The notes below the pieces were generated by a model. It did not search any database, was not told the origin of the DNA, and worked only from the letters and a program-made list of their open reading frames with translations. Of a stretch of DNA of 49,508 nucleotides, positions 1 through 8,850 are shown piece by piece. The position numbers and the translations under genes are program-made. Position 1 is the stretch's first letter. Every line of letters begins with the position of its first letter. This DNA is from Sulfurimonas sp. (GTDB lineage: Bacteria > Campylobacterota > Campylobacteria > Campylobacterales > Sulfurimonadaceae): assembly GCA_028684815.1 (NCBI GenBank), contig JAQUFE010000015.1:1-49508 (forward strand), read 5' to 3'.

Positions 1-1
1 A

Positions 2-244
2 TCAAAAGTGACGAGTATTAAAAAAGCATTCGGACACTTTATGCTAAAATACTGTTACAGAAAATATCTCTTTTTAAACTGTCCGAACTCAAACGACATG
101 GGTGTCCGGATACTCCGTTATATGCACAATATAGATGGTTTTAACCTTATAGCACGTAAAAAAGGTGTAAAATCTTGGATAAAGATGATAGAATCTTATA
201 AGATTTTACAAAAACTTAAAGAGTTATATATAGATTTCTTTTAG
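2..244 (+). CDS. C-terminal part of an unrecognised protein, or a small ORF
   Basis: The reading frame is open to the left edge of the window and ends in a stop 41 bases before queF. An internal GTG at position 8 could start a 78-residue protein, but there is no visible ribosome binding site before it, so this may equally be the tail of a longer gene. The product is basic and rich in Lys, Ile, Tyr and Leu, with no signal peptide and no motif I recognise. Codon use resembles that of the neighbouring genes. I do not assign a function. Coding status is moderately likely because the frame stays open and same-strand queF follows closely. Confidence 0.4.
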   Translation, partial: SKVTSIKKAFGHFMLKYCYRKYLFLNCPNSNDMGVRILRYMHNIDGFNLIARKKGVKSWIKMIESYKILQKLKELYIDFF

Positions 245-285
245 GGAAATTATATCTTTGAGATAAAAAAATAAGGAAAACAAAT

Positions 286-663
286 ATGAAATATGGTGAA
301 AAAATTGTAAATGAATTTGATGTAGAGAAAGATTTAGAAATATGGCCAAATCAATATAAAAGAAATTATCTTATAAAAATGACGCTTCCAGAATTTTCTT
401 GTTTGTGTCCTAGAAGTGGATATCCAGACTATGCAACTATATATTTGGAATATACTCCAGATGAATTTGTAGTAGAACTTAAAGCAATGAAGTTATATAT
501 AAACTCTTTTAGAGAGAGACACGTCTCTCATGAAAATAGTGCAAATGAGATATATGAGATGCTTGAGAGTAAAATAAAGCCTAAATACATGAAAATTGTA
601 GCCGATTATAATCCTCGTGGAAATGTTCATACAGTAATAGAAATAGATAGTTCAAAAATTTAA
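286..663 (+). CDS. queF: NADPH-dependent 7-cyano-7-deazaguanine reductase QueF
   Basis: This is the cytosolic enzyme that reduces the nitrile preQ0 to the aminomethyl compound preQ1 in queuosine biosynthesis, a tRNA wobble-base modification. The protein has 125 residues, the length of the short unimodular QueF type of the tunnel-fold family. Cys41, in the motif SCLCPRSGYPD, is the predicted thioimide-forming nucleophile, and Asp48 is the partner acid. The family NADPH-binding signature follows as ELKAMKLYINSFRERH at about 64-79, with His82-Glu83 for substrate binding. A GGA-type ribosome binding site lies 8-10 bases before the ATG. The unknown gene starting 16 bases downstream is probably co-transcribed. 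No other queuosine gene is visible in the window. Confidence 0.95.
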   Translation: MKYGEKIVNEFDVEKDLEIWPNQYKRNYLIKMTLPEFSCLCPRSGYPDYATIYLEYTPDEFVVELKAMKLYINSFRERHVSHENSANEIYEMLESKIKPKYMKIVADYNPRGNVHTVIEIDSSKI

Positions 664-679
664 TAGATAGAAGGTAGAT

Positions 680-1153
680 ATGTTTTCAAATATGTTAGGT
701 AAAATAGGAATCTCTACAAATGATGAAGAAAAGATGCATAATGAGTTAGTTGAGAGGATTTCTAAGATGAATCTAACAGATATGCGATCATATATTAATA
801 ATAGAATTTCAGATCTACCTGTAAGTGAAGATGGTTTAAAAGAGGTTTTAAAAAGACTTCTAGAAGTAGATGAAAAAACAGACAAGAGATATATAGATAT
901 AGAAGATATGGATAGTAAGATAAGAAAAGGGCTTGACTTAATAATAAATATTTTAGCCAATAAAAAAATCACAATAGAGGCTATAGAAGTGGCTATAGAG
1001 CTCTTTGAAGCCTCAAAAGAGATTATAGAAAAGTATGATAATGATAATAAGCAAATATATCACTCTAAGATAAGAGACTCTTTAAATAAAGCTATTGAAA
1101 CTATGAATATGAAGAGTGAGATTCAAAGAAAAATGGGAGTTATTGGTAGTTAG
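680..1153 (+). CDS. Uncharacterised helical cytosolic protein
   Basis: A 157-residue protein without signal peptide or membrane segments. It is rich in Glu, Lys, Ile and Asp, with long amphipathic stretches that suggest an almost wholly alpha-helical fold. I recognise no catalytic motif. A good AAGG ribosome binding site precedes the ATG, and the gene starts 16 bases after queF stops, so the two are probably one transcript. It converges on the CCA-adding enzyme gene, and the 3' ends overlap by 14 bases. Pairing with queF gives no clear functional hint. I expect a lineage-restricted conserved hypothetical, but that is inference. Confidence 0.75.
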   Translation: MFSNMLGKIGISTNDEEKMHNELVERISKMNLTDMRSYINNRISDLPVSEDGLKEVLKRLLEVDEKTDKRYIDIEDMDSKIRKGLDLIINILANKKITIEAIEVAIELFEASKEIIEKYDNDNKQIYHSKIRDSLNKAIETMNMKSEIQRKMGVIGS

Positions 1154-2402
1154 AAAGATAGTTTTTTAACCATTTTAACGCTTCATCTCTAGTAGAAAAT
1201 TCTTCTCTCATTTGAGCTTCGTAGCTCGCATCTAAAATATTTGAGAAGTCAGTTGATGGTTCTAGCCCTAACAAAATCAAGTCTCTTCCCATTAAAATAG
1301 CTCTTAATTTTTTATCTATTACTCCTAACTCTTTTGCTCTTAATTTTATAGCTTTTCCAGTGCCAAATAGAGCTTCATTTAAAATACAAAGATTTCTAAT
1401 ATTTACTAAGCTAGCTAGTTTGTAAATATCATAATTACTCAATTTATTATTTGTCCCATTAGAAGATAACTCTAAAAGTTTTGGGACAAACTGAAGAAGA
1501 ATTAAAACTTCTTTTAAGAGAAACTTATCATCACTCAAAGATATAACAAACTCTTCTGTTTTTATTTTATTAAACCTATAACAAAGAATAGCAAGCATCA
1601 AAATCTCATTAGTCTTAGCATTGGTAGTTTTCTTAGATGCAAATCTATCTAGTGCTTCCATAACAAGATGCCAATCATCTGGAGTTAGAAAATCTAAATT
1701 TTTAAAATATTTTAGTGCATCTAGTTCTCTTAAGAGTTTAAATCCAATAGAAGGTTTAGTAGATCTGAGTAAGATTTTTTTAATTTCTTCATAGACTCTC
1801 TCTTTTGGAAGTTCATGTAGTGCATCTTGTTTAATCATGTTAAAACATAGGTTAAACAGCTCTTTGTGCATGGCAAAATTATATCTTGAGCAAAAACCTA
1901 CAGCTCTTAAGACTCTAAGAGGGTCATCTACAAATGTCTCTGCATCAACCATTTTAAGGATTTTATTTTTTAAATCATCTAGTCCATTAAAGGGATCAAG
2001 TATAGTTTTACTCTCAACATCAAAACCAATAGCATTGATACTAAAGTCTCTTCTTCTTGCTGCATCTTTAAAGTTAAGTCCTTTATCTATTTTTATATCA
2101 AAGCCCAAATGTCCAGATGCTACTTTAGAATCAAGTCTAGGAAGAGTAAAATCTAAATCATAATTTTCCATCTTTAACTTACAAACTCCAAAACTCCTCC
2201 CGACTATATTTATTTCTCCAAACTCTTCTAAGATATTTTGCAACTCATCAAAACTATCTACATTATAAACTTCAATATCTATATCAATTGAGTCAAAACC
2301 TAGTAAAGTATCTCTAATATATCCACCAACTATAATGGCTTTTGCATTTTTTACTCTTAATTTGTCAAAGATTTTATCTAAAAAGTTTGGATAATCAATC
2401 AT
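1140..2402 (-). CDS. cca: CCA tRNA nucleotidyltransferase / poly(A) polymerase family
   Basis: A class II nucleotidyltransferase that builds or repairs the CCA 3' end of tRNA, or a related polyadenylating enzyme. The head domain carries the GGYIRD signature and the metal-binding pair as DIDIE at roughly residues 40-44. It is followed by the family block RRRDFSINAIGFD and the DDPLRVLRA nucleotide-selection helix. The C-terminal half is helical, as expected for the neck, body and tail. I chose the second ATG of the frame (420 residues) because AAGAGAAAA stands just before it. The first ATG, five codons upstream, has no such site. CCA-adding and A-adding enzymes cannot be told apart here. The 3' end overlaps the unknown gene downstream of queF. 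Confidence 0.9.
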   Translation of the reverse strand: MIDYPNFLDKIFDKLRVKNAKAIIVGGYIRDTLLGFDSIDIDIEVYNVDSFDELQNILEEFGEINIVGRSFGVCKLKMENYDLDFTLPRLDSKVASGHLGFDIKIDKGLNFKDAARRRDFSINAIGFDVESKTILDPFNGLDDLKNKILKMVDAETFVDDPLRVLRAVGFCSRYNFAMHKELFNLCFNMIKQDALHELPKERVYEEIKKILLRSTKPSIGFKLLRELDALKYFKNLDFLTPDDWHLVMEALDRFASKKTTNAKTNEILMLAILCYRFNKIKTEEFVISLSDDKFLLKEVLILLQFVPKLLELSSNGTNNKLSNYDIYKLASLVNIRNLCILNEALFGTGKAIKLRAKELGVIDKKLRAILMGRDLILLGLEPSTDFSNILDASYEAQMREEFSTRDEALKWLKNYLSNYQ

Positions 2403-2571
2403 ATTTTCTCTTATCATTTGGTTTTAGTAATTTTTCTTAAAACTAATATTATAGTAATAAATATCTATTTTAAGAGTATATTTTGAGATATTATAACAAT
2501 AAAATGATGATTTATTTTAGATACTTTAAATTTTACAAGAGTGATTGGTTAAAAATAAAGCTTTTTTTAGA

Positions 2572-2577
2572 TATAAT
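2572..2577 (+). promoter_or_regulatory. Probable -10 box of typA
   Basis: A perfect TATAAT preceded by a T-rich run (CTTTTTTTAG). This matches the housekeeping promoter style of this bacterial class, which uses T-rich upstream DNA rather than a fixed -35 box. It lies about 85 bases before the chosen typA start, leaving a leader of about 75-80 bases. Confidence 0.55.
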
Positions 2578-2661
2578 CGCGAAAATTTTTCCATCTCTAT
2601 AAAGAAGTTTCCTACTGCTTCTTTAATACTAAAATTTGGAAATATCAATGGAGAAAAATTG

Positions 2662-4470
2662 ATGCAAAAGATTAGAAATATTGCAGTTATTGCACACGTT
2701 GACCATGGTAAAACTACGATCGTTGATGGCTTGTTAGAACAATCAGGAACATATGGAACTCACGAACACCACGACGAACGTGCAATGGATAGCAATGCTA
2801 TAGAAAAAGAGAGAGGGATCACTATTCTTTCTAAAAACACGGCTATTCGTTATAAAGATTATAAGATTAATATTATCGACACTCCGGGCCACGCTGACTT
2901 TGGTGGAGAAGTTGAGCGTGTTCTTAAAATGGTTGATGGTGTTTTAGTTTTAGTTGATGCTTATGAAGGCGTTATGCCACAAACAAAGTTTGTTGTAAAA
3001 AAGATGTTAGCACTAGGTAAAAAACCTATTGTTGTTATAAACAAGATTGATAAACCTTCAGCTGAACCAGAACGCGTAGTTGATGAGATGTTTGACCTAT
3101 TTGCAGATATGGGTGCAACAGATGAGCAACAAGATTTCCCAGTTATCTATGCAGCAGCTCGTGATGGTATAGCAAAACTCAACATGGAAGATCCAGATGG
3201 AAATTTCGAGTGTATTTTTGAGACTATTTTAAAACATGTTCCTGAACCTGAGGGAGATAGAGATAACCACACACAAGCACAAGTTTTTACACTTGACTAT
3301 GATAACTATGTTGGCAAGATAGGAATTTCTCGTATATTTAATGGAATCATAAACAAAGGTGACAATGTTATGCTTGCTAAAGCTGATGGAGCACTTGTTA
3401 AGGGAAGAATTACTAAGCTTATAGGTTTCCACGGACTTAATCGTATGGAGATAGAACAAGCTGAAGCTGGAGATATCGTTGCATTTGCAGGACTTGAGAC
3501 AGTTGATGTTGGAGATACTATTTGTGATCCTTCAAATCCAGTTCCACTAGATCCTATGCATATTGAAGAACCAACTCTAACAGTTGTATTTTCTGTAAAT
3601 GACTCACCACTTGCTGGTCAAGAGGGTAAACACGTAACATCTAACAAAATAAAAGACCGCCTTGAGTCTGAGATGCAAACAAATGTTGCTATGAAGTTAG
3701 AAGTTGTAGGTGAGGGTAAATTTAAAGTTTCAGGTCGTGGTGAACTTCAAATCACAGTTTTAGCTGAAAACATGCGCCGTGAAGGTTATGAATTTGGTGT
3801 ATCTCGTCCTGAAGTTATTGTTAAAGATGTAGAAGGTGTTAAATGTGAGCCATTTGAACATCTAGTTATTGATGTGCCTGAAGAGTTAAGTGGTTCAGTT
3901 ATTGAGAGACTTGGTAAGAGAAAAGCTGAGATGAAGTCAATGTTACCAATGGGACAAGGCTTCCAGCGTATAGAGTTTGAAATACCAGCTCGTGCACTTA
4001 TAGGTTTTCGTGGTCAGTTTTTAACAGACACAAAAGGTGAGGGTGTAATGAACCACTCTTTCTTAGAGTTTCGTCCATATTCTGGAGGAGTTGAATCAAG
4101 AAGTTATGGCGCGCTAGTCTCTATGGAAAATGGAGAAACTCTATCTTTTTCACTCTTTGGTATTCAAGATCGTGGAGTTCTTTTTATTGGGCCACAAACT
4201 AAAGTTTATGAGGGAATGATTATTGGTGAGCACTCTCGCTCAAATGACTTAGCAGTAAACCCTATCAAAGGAAAAGCACAGTCAAACGTTCGTTCTTCTG
4301 GTGCAGATGAGGCTATTAAGCTTATCCCGCCAAGAGGTATGTCACTAGAACGTGCACTAGAGTGGATAGAAGATGATGAGCTTTTAGAGATAACTCCTCT
4401 AAATATTCGTATTCGTAAGAAGTATTTAACTGAAAGCGAAAGAAAAAGACATTCAAGAGGGGCTAAGTAG
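2662..4470 (+). CDS. typA: Translational GTPase TypA/BipA
   Basis: A ribosome-associated GTPase of the elongation factor G family involved in ribosome assembly and stress adaptation. The 602-residue length is typical. Motifs in order are the P-loop region AHVDHGKTT, the G3 motif [12 protein letters not shown], the G4 motif NKIDKP, then the beta-barrel domain II and the EF-G-like III/V domains. The conserved stretch [16 protein letters not shown] lies in the BipA-specific C-terminal domain. I start it at the ATG preceded by GGAGAAAAATTG. The frame runs open upstream to a TTG, but that extension has no homologous character and contains the probable promoter. It appears monocistronic: a repeat region and an oppositely oriented gene follow. 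Confidence 0.96.
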   Translation: MQKIRNIAVIAHVDHGKTTIVDGLLEQSGTYGTHEHHDERAMDSNAIEKERGITILSKNTAIRYKDYKINIIDTPGHADFGGEVERVLKMVDGVLVLVDAYEGVMPQTKFVVKKMLALGKKPIVVINKIDKPSAEPERVVDEMFDLFADMGATDEQQDFPVIYAAARDGIAKLNMEDPDGNFECIFETILKHVPEPEGDRDNHTQAQVFTLDYDNYVGKIGISRIFNGIINKGDNVMLAKADGALVKGRITKLIGFHGLNRMEIEQAEAGDIVAFAGLETVDVGDTICDPSNPVPLDPMHIEEPTLTVVFSVNDSPLAGQEGKHVTSNKIKDRLESEMQTNVAMKLEVVGEGKFKVSGRGELQITVLAENMRREGYEFGVSRPEVIVKDVEGVKCEPFEHLVIDVPEELSGSVIERLGKRKAEMKSMLPMGQGFQRIEFEIPARALIGFRGQFLTDTKGEGVMNHSFLEFRPYSGGVESRSYGALVSMENGETLSFSLFGIQDRGVLFIGPQTKVYEGMIIGEHSRSNDLAVNPIKGKAQSNVRSSGADEAIKLIPPRGMSLERALEWIEDDELLEITPLNIRIRKKYLTESERKRHSRGAK

Positions 4471-4514
4471 CCTCTTTAATCGCAGGGGACATACTATCTC
4501 CCTTGCAACCCACT

Positions 4515-4580
4515 TATCATGGAATACGCCATTGGTTAGCATACCTATATCATGGAGTATACCATTGGTTAGCATACCTA
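4515..4580. repeat. Two tandem copies of a 33-bp repeat
   Basis: Two adjacent 33-base units differ at only two positions. Each contains CCATTGGTTAGCATACC near its 3' end. A related sequence occurs in the opposite orientation at about 26691-26718, where it forms a GAATGC/GCATTC hairpin. The element lies between the convergent typA and PAS-GGDEF-EAL genes. It has no coding potential of its own and could serve as a transcript end structure. Confidence 0.85.
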
Positions 4581-4626
4581 TAAACTACAAAAAATTTATT
4601 TTTCCAGAACAACAAGATATCTTAAA

Positions 4627-6402
4627 TTAAAAGCGGCGTAAACACTCTGTCATATCTTCTACACACAGAGGCTGTGAATAGAAATAACCTTGTATAAAAT
4701 CACAACCATTTTCTAGCATAAATTTTTTTTGCCCCTCATTTTCAACTCCCTCAGCGATCACTGTAAGATTTAAATTTTGACATAGGCTTATAATTGTTTT
4801 TGAGATAGCTGCATCTTCATCATTGTGAGGCAAATCTTGTACAAAAGACCTATCTATCTTTAACTTATTAATTGGAAGGCTCTTAAGATATGAAAGGGAT
4901 GAATAACCAGTTCCAAAATCATCAACGGCTATAGATATTCCAAGTGCACTAATTTTTTTAAGTGCAGTAATAGACTTTTTTGGATTTTGCATGATTTGAC
5001 TCTCTATGAGTTCAAACTCTATCTCTTCATAATGGCATTCATAAGTGACTATTAGCTTTTGTAAAAAATCTAAAAAGTCTGCTTTTTCTAGCTGTTTAAT
5101 TGCTAGATTTAAGGAGAGCTTACCAGGATTTAATCCGCTATTACGCCACTTCTTAAACTGTGATAGTGCTTTTTTCATCACTATTCTATCTAGCTCCACA
5201 ATCATTCCAGTAGTCTCAGCAAGAGGTATAAATTTGTCAGGATAGATGATACCCATAGTAGGATGTTGCCACCTAACAAGAGCTTCCATACCTATTAGTT
5301 TGTTTTGTTTTGCATCTATTTGCGGCTGAAAATAGACAATCAATTCATCCTCTATAAGGGCTTTTTTTAGTGCAGTTTGCAAAAAAACTCTCTCAAAAGC
5401 TTTCTCTGTCATAGCCTCATCATAGAAAGAATAGGTATTTCTTCCATCACTTTTTGCCTTATACATCGCTGTGACAGCATTTTTTAAAAGAGACTCAGCA
5501 TTATCACCATCATTTGGGTAAACGGAGATGCCAACACTCATACTAATATATAAGATGTGAGTATCTATATATATAGGTGCACTTAAAGTTTGCATTTTTT
5601 TAGTAAGAAGTTCTGTAATGTTTTCAATATCATCGATATCGTTTAAAATTATGCCAAATTCATCTCCATCAAGCCTTGAGAGAGTGTCAGATATTCTCAT
5701 CTCTTTTTTGAGCCTTTTACTTAATTTTAGTAAAACCTTATCTCCAATATTGTGACCTAAAGACTCATTTATCTCTTTGAAGTGATCTAAATCTATAGAT
5801 AAGACTGCTATTTTTCTCTTATATCTTTGTGCTAGGTTTATAGATTGTTCTAATCTATCCATAAATAAAATGCGGTTTGGGAATGATGTGAGTAGATCAT
5901 AGTGTGCTTTATAATCTAACTCTTTTTTTTGCTCTTTTAATATTTTTAAGCTTTTTTGTAGTTTCTCTTGTGTTTTTTTAAGGTCTGTTATATCTCGTGC
6001 GGTACCAATAGTACCTATAATCTCTCCATCTGAATTATAAAAGGGTTCTTTATGTATTTCTAAAATTAAAAGTTTCCCTTTTATATTTGCAGATTCTTCT
6101 ATCTTTAGGGATTTTTTATTTTGTATAACATCTATATCAGAAATTTGACACAAACCCCCAAAAGTATGCCAATCTGGTATATTTTTATATTTTTTTTGCT
6201 CTCTTAGAGTAAAAAAATTGTCATTTTTCCCTATGGGTTCATTGATATCTTTTGCCAATAAAATTTTGTCACATAGGGCTTGATTTGCATAGATGTAGTT
6301 TCCTTGTAAATCTTTAACCCACAACAAGTCATTCAAGTTTTTAGTAAGTATTTTAAGTAACCCAAAACTATCAATATTAAAGTCCTTTAGCTCAAATGCC
6401 AT
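4627..6402 (-). CDS. PAS-GGDEF-EAL cyclic-di-GMP protein, probable phosphodiesterase
   Basis: A soluble 591-residue protein with no membrane segment. A PAS domain with its C-terminal PAC motif covers about residues 10-145, a short coiled linker follows, then GGDEF (about 165-335) and EAL (about 345-590). The GGDEF signature is altered to DGDEF, so cyclase activity is doubtful. This domain may instead bind GTP and activate the EAL domain, as known for other composite proteins. The EAL domain looks complete: EALVRW, the DDFGTGYSSLSYL loop and a downstream EGVE motif are all present. The expected activity is hydrolysis of cyclic di-GMP in response to a PAS-sensed signal. The start is the ATG with GGAG seven bases before it, ten codons inside the longest frame. 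Confidence 0.92.
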   Translation of the reverse strand: MAFELKDFNIDSFGLLKILTKNLNDLLWVKDLQGNYIYANQALCDKILLAKDINEPIGKNDNFFTLREQKKYKNIPDWHTFGGLCQISDIDVIQNKKSLKIEESANIKGKLLILEIHKEPFYNSDGEIIGTIGTARDITDLKKTQEKLQKSLKILKEQKKELDYKAHYDLLTSFPNRILFMDRLEQSINLAQRYKRKIAVLSIDLDHFKEINESLGHNIGDKVLLKLSKRLKKEMRISDTLSRLDGDEFGIILNDIDDIENITELLTKKMQTLSAPIYIDTHILYISMSVGISVYPNDGDNAESLLKNAVTAMYKAKSDGRNTYSFYDEAMTEKAFERVFLQTALKKALIEDELIVYFQPQIDAKQNKLIGMEALVRWQHPTMGIIYPDKFIPLAETTGMIVELDRIVMKKALSQFKKWRNSGLNPGKLSLNLAIKQLEKADFLDFLQKLIVTYECHYEEIEFELIESQIMQNPKKSITALKKISALGISIAVDDFGTGYSSLSYLKSLPINKLKIDRSFVQDLPHNDEDAAISKTIISLCQNLNLTVIAEGVENEGQKKFMLENGCDFIQGYFYSQPLCVEDMTECLRRF

Positions 6403-6470
6403 GAAATGTCTCCAAAATATCTTTAAAAACATTTTACAATAAAAATGATAAATGGTAAGAGAAATTTTAC

Positions 6471-7397
6471 TTAAAATCTTTTTTTATAGCTATGACAATA
6501 TGGAAGTGAACCTTTTTTCTTATAGTAGTTTTGATGAGATTCATCTGCTTTGTAAAATTCACTACTATCTAAAACCTTTGTAGCGATTTTGTAACCATTT
6601 GCTTCAAGCTCTGCTATTAGTTTTTCTATAATTTTCTTTTCATTTTCACTGCTTACAAAAACTGCAGAGAGATATTGTGAACCTATATCTGGGCCTTGTC
6701 CGTTTGTCTGGGTTGGATCATGTATCTCAAAAAAAGTCTTAGCAACTTGCTCATAAGAGATTTTATTTTTATCATATATAACTTCAACAGCTTCTAGATG
6801 CCCAGTTCTGCCACCTACAACTTCTCTATATCCAGGATTTTTTACATGTCCGCCCATAAAACCAGAGTGAACTTCTTTTACGCCATCGAGTTTTTCTAAG
6901 TAGTACTCAACCCCCCAAAAACATCCACCAGCAAAGTAAGCATAAGAGAGAGCTTCATCTTTTTTCTCTTTAGCCTCATCTAGTTTTATTGATATAGAAT
7001 TTACGCAGTGTCTAGTATTTTTAGGAGTTAATCCCTCGCCAAGGAAGACATGACCTAAGTGTCCGCCACAAGTTGCACAAACTATCTCAACTCGTCTTCC
7101 ATCAGCATCAGGTACTCTTTTTACTGCACCTTCAATTGCATCATCAAAACTAGGCCAGCCACAGTTTGAGTCAAACTTATCATTTGACTTGTAAAGTGGC
7201 GTATCACAAATCTTACAAGTGTAGATGCCATTTGATTTTTCATCTGTATATTTGCCACTAAATGGTCTCTCTGTACCTTTATGGATAAGCACTCTTTTTT
7301 CTTCATCACTAAGTTGTTCAACTCTCTTTTGATACGGTTCTAAATTCATTGCATTCATAGTCGTAATTAGCAGTATGAAAAATATAAAAAGCTTCAT
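6471..7397 (-). CDS. msrBA: Exported bifunctional methionine sulfoxide reductase, MsrB-MsrA fusion
   Basis: This enzyme repairs oxidised methionine of both stereochemistries, probably in the periplasm. An N-terminal signal peptide (MKLFIFFILLITTMNA) comes first. The MsrB domain has zinc-type CxxC pairs (CKIC, CATC) and the active-site block RHCVNSISI. The MsrA domain has the catalytic GGCFWG motif and the downstream family residues. In this fusion MsrB precedes MsrA and no thioredoxin domain is present, so an external periplasmic thiol reductant is needed. I start at the ATG that has GGAG six bases before it. The upstream start would put a non-signal tail before the hydrophobic segment. The 3' end lies 68 bases from the upstream end of the PAS-GGDEF-EAL gene, same strand. 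Confidence 0.94.
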   Translation of the reverse strand: MKLFIFFILLITTMNAMNLEPYQKRVEQLSDEEKRVLIHKGTERPFSGKYTDEKSNGIYTCKICDTPLYKSNDKFDSNCGWPSFDDAIEGAVKRVPDADGRRVEIVCATCGGHLGHVFLGEGLTPKNTRHCVNSISIKLDEAKEKKDEALSYAYFAGGCFWGVEYYLEKLDGVKEVHSGFMGGHVKNPGYREVVGGRTGHLEAVEVIYDKNKISYEQVAKTFFEIHDPTQTNGQGPDIGSQYLSAVFVSSENEKKIIEKLIAELEANGYKIATKVLDSSEFYKADESHQNYYKKKGSLPYCHSYKKRF

Positions 7398-7423
7398 ACG
7401 CATCTCCTTTACATTTATTTTAT

Positions 7424-7640
7424 CACGCCAAAGGAACAAGTCCCTTTGGCTACGTTAACACTTGGTTTCCTTCGGCAGGAAGCCCTCGGCACTGGTGCCT
7501 CTTGGATTTGTTACGCCAAAGGAACAAGTCCTTTTGGCTACGCTAATACCCAAAGGGTACTCCGTCGTGCGCGCTTGGCTTCCTTGCGATAGGAAGCCCT
7601 TGGCACTCTTGCCACTTGGATTTGTTACGCTCGAAGGAAC
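7424..7640. repeat. Two-unit structured intergenic repeat (hairpin element family)
   Basis: Two tandem units of about 88 and 114 bases, followed by the first bases of a third, fill most of this 392-base gene-free gap before nrdB. Each unit opens with an 11-bp stem, GCCAAAGGAAC with AA loop and GTCC(C/T)TTTGGC, at 7427-7450 and 7515-7538. A second hairpin follows (GGTTTCCT/AGGAAGCC, then GGCTTCCT/AGGAAGCC), and then a third (GGCAC/GTGCC, then TGGCA/TGCCA). The second unit carries an extra hairpin. Stem bases change in a compensating way between units. An inverted relative lies before flgE and partial ones before flgD and after flgE. The short open frames on both strands here follow the repeats and look spurious. 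Confidence 0.85.
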
Positions 7641-7752
7641 CATTATAAGAACTTAAATATTAAAATGACTCATAAAAATAGCTACAGTTTTTTGGCTCAA
7701 GCAAACATTTAGTTTATGATTTTAAATTTATCAAAACAAAATCTTGAGATGG

Positions 7753-7758
7753 TATAAT
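7753..7758 (+). promoter_or_regulatory. Probable extended -10 promoter of nrdB
   Basis: TGGTATAAT, a perfect -10 hexamer with the TGn extension, ends 31 bases before the nrdB start codon. It stands just after the repeat block, so nrdB expression need not depend on upstream transcription. Confidence 0.55.
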
Positions 7759-7789
7759 CATAAACTTTATTCAATATAAGTAGGACCAT

Positions 7790-8812
7790 ATGAAAAGAAA
7801 AAATATATATAATCCAGATTCAAAAGAAAATGTAAACGATAGAAAGGTCTTTGGCGGAGATCCAACGGGTATTTTTGAATTAAATAACATTAAGTATCAG
7901 TGGGCATATAATCTTTGGGAAGTGATGTTAAACAACACTTGGTTTCCAAAAGAAGTAGATATGACTCGTGATGTAAATGACTATAAAAATTTAACAGAAC
8001 ATGAAAAAGTAGCTTATGACAAGGCTCTTGCACAGCTTATATTTATGGACTCACTTCAAACTAACAACCTTATAGATAATGTAAATCCTTATGTTACATC
8101 TCCAGAGATAAATCTTATCCTTGTTCGTCAATCTTTTGAAGAGGCTCTTCACTCACAATCTTATGCGGTTATGGTTGATAGCATCTCAACGAATTCGGCT
8201 GAGATTTATGAGCTATGGCGTCGTGATATGATGCTAAAAGGTAAGAATGATGCTATTGCAAAAGTCTATCTTGAACTAGCAGCTAACCCAACTGAACACA
8301 ACTTTGTAAAAGCTTGTTTTGCTAACCAAATCCTAGAAGGTATCTACTTTTATAGTGGTTTTACATATATCTACACACTAGCGCGCTCTGGAAAGATGCT
8401 AGGAAGTGCCCAGATGATAAGATTTATCCAAAGAGATGAAGTGACGCACTTAGCCCTGTTTAAAAACCTTATAAACACCCTTAGAAAAGAGAGAGCAGAT
8501 CTCTTTACTCCTCAGCTAAAAGCAGAAGTTATAGAGATGTTCAAAGAAGCGGTTAAACTAGAGAGTGACTGGGGAAAATACATAACTCAAGGTCAAATTT
8601 TAGGACTAACAAACGACATAGTTGAGCAATATATTCAGTTCTTAGCAGATGATAGACTCGCATCTGTAGGTTTTGACAAGCTTTACAATGTTAGTAATCC
8701 TATAAAATGGGTAGATGACTTTGCAAAGTTTAACGACCAAAAAACTAACTTTTTTGAGGGAACTGTAACTAACTACTCAAAAGGCTCTCTAAGCTTTGAT
8801 GATGATTTTTAA
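7790..8812 (+). CDS. nrdB: Class I ribonucleotide reductase beta subunit NrdB
   Basis: The small, radical-generating subunit of aerobic ribonucleotide reductase. It carries the diiron site and tyrosyl radical needed by NrdA to make deoxyribonucleotides. The 340-residue length is normal. Predicted iron ligands are Asp87, Glu118, His121, Glu183, Glu217 and His220, and the radical tyrosine is Tyr125, four residues after the first His as in class Ia enzymes. The C-terminal tail ends in an acidic, aromatic stretch (SLSFDDDF) of the type that docks on the large subunit. nrdA is not in the window. A TATAAT lies 32 bases upstream. The genes that follow on the same strand are loosely spaced and may be co-transcribed. 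Confidence 0.97.
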   Translation: MKRKNIYNPDSKENVNDRKVFGGDPTGIFELNNIKYQWAYNLWEVMLNNTWFPKEVDMTRDVNDYKNLTEHEKVAYDKALAQLIFMDSLQTNNLIDNVNPYVTSPEINLILVRQSFEEALHSQSYAVMVDSISTNSAEIYELWRRDMMLKGKNDAIAKVYLELAANPTEHNFVKACFANQILEGIYFYSGFTYIYTLARSGKMLGSAQMIRFIQRDEVTHLALFKNLINTLRKERADLFTPQLKAEVIEMFKEAVKLESDWGKYITQGQILGLTNDIVEQYIQFLADDRLASVGFDKLYNVSNPIKWVDDFAKFNDQKTNFFEGTVTNYSKGSLSFDDDF

Positions 8813-8850
8813 ACACTTCGTTCACACTAAGTAAGATATAAAGGAAAAAA

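Noticed and set aside
2545-2661. 39-codon N-terminal extension of TypA
   Set aside because: It needs a TTG start with no ribosome binding site, contains the promoter and does not fit the family start.
7424-7640. CRISPR array near 7.5 kb or 26.6 kb
   Set aside because: The repeats are palindromic, irregular in spacing and without unique spacers, and no cas genes are present.
7455-7656. Short open frames on both strands in the pre-nrdB repeat
   Set aside because: Both follow the repeat units, so their protein pattern reflects repeat length and composition. They have no ribosome binding site and share repeated residues that arise from the DNA repeat.
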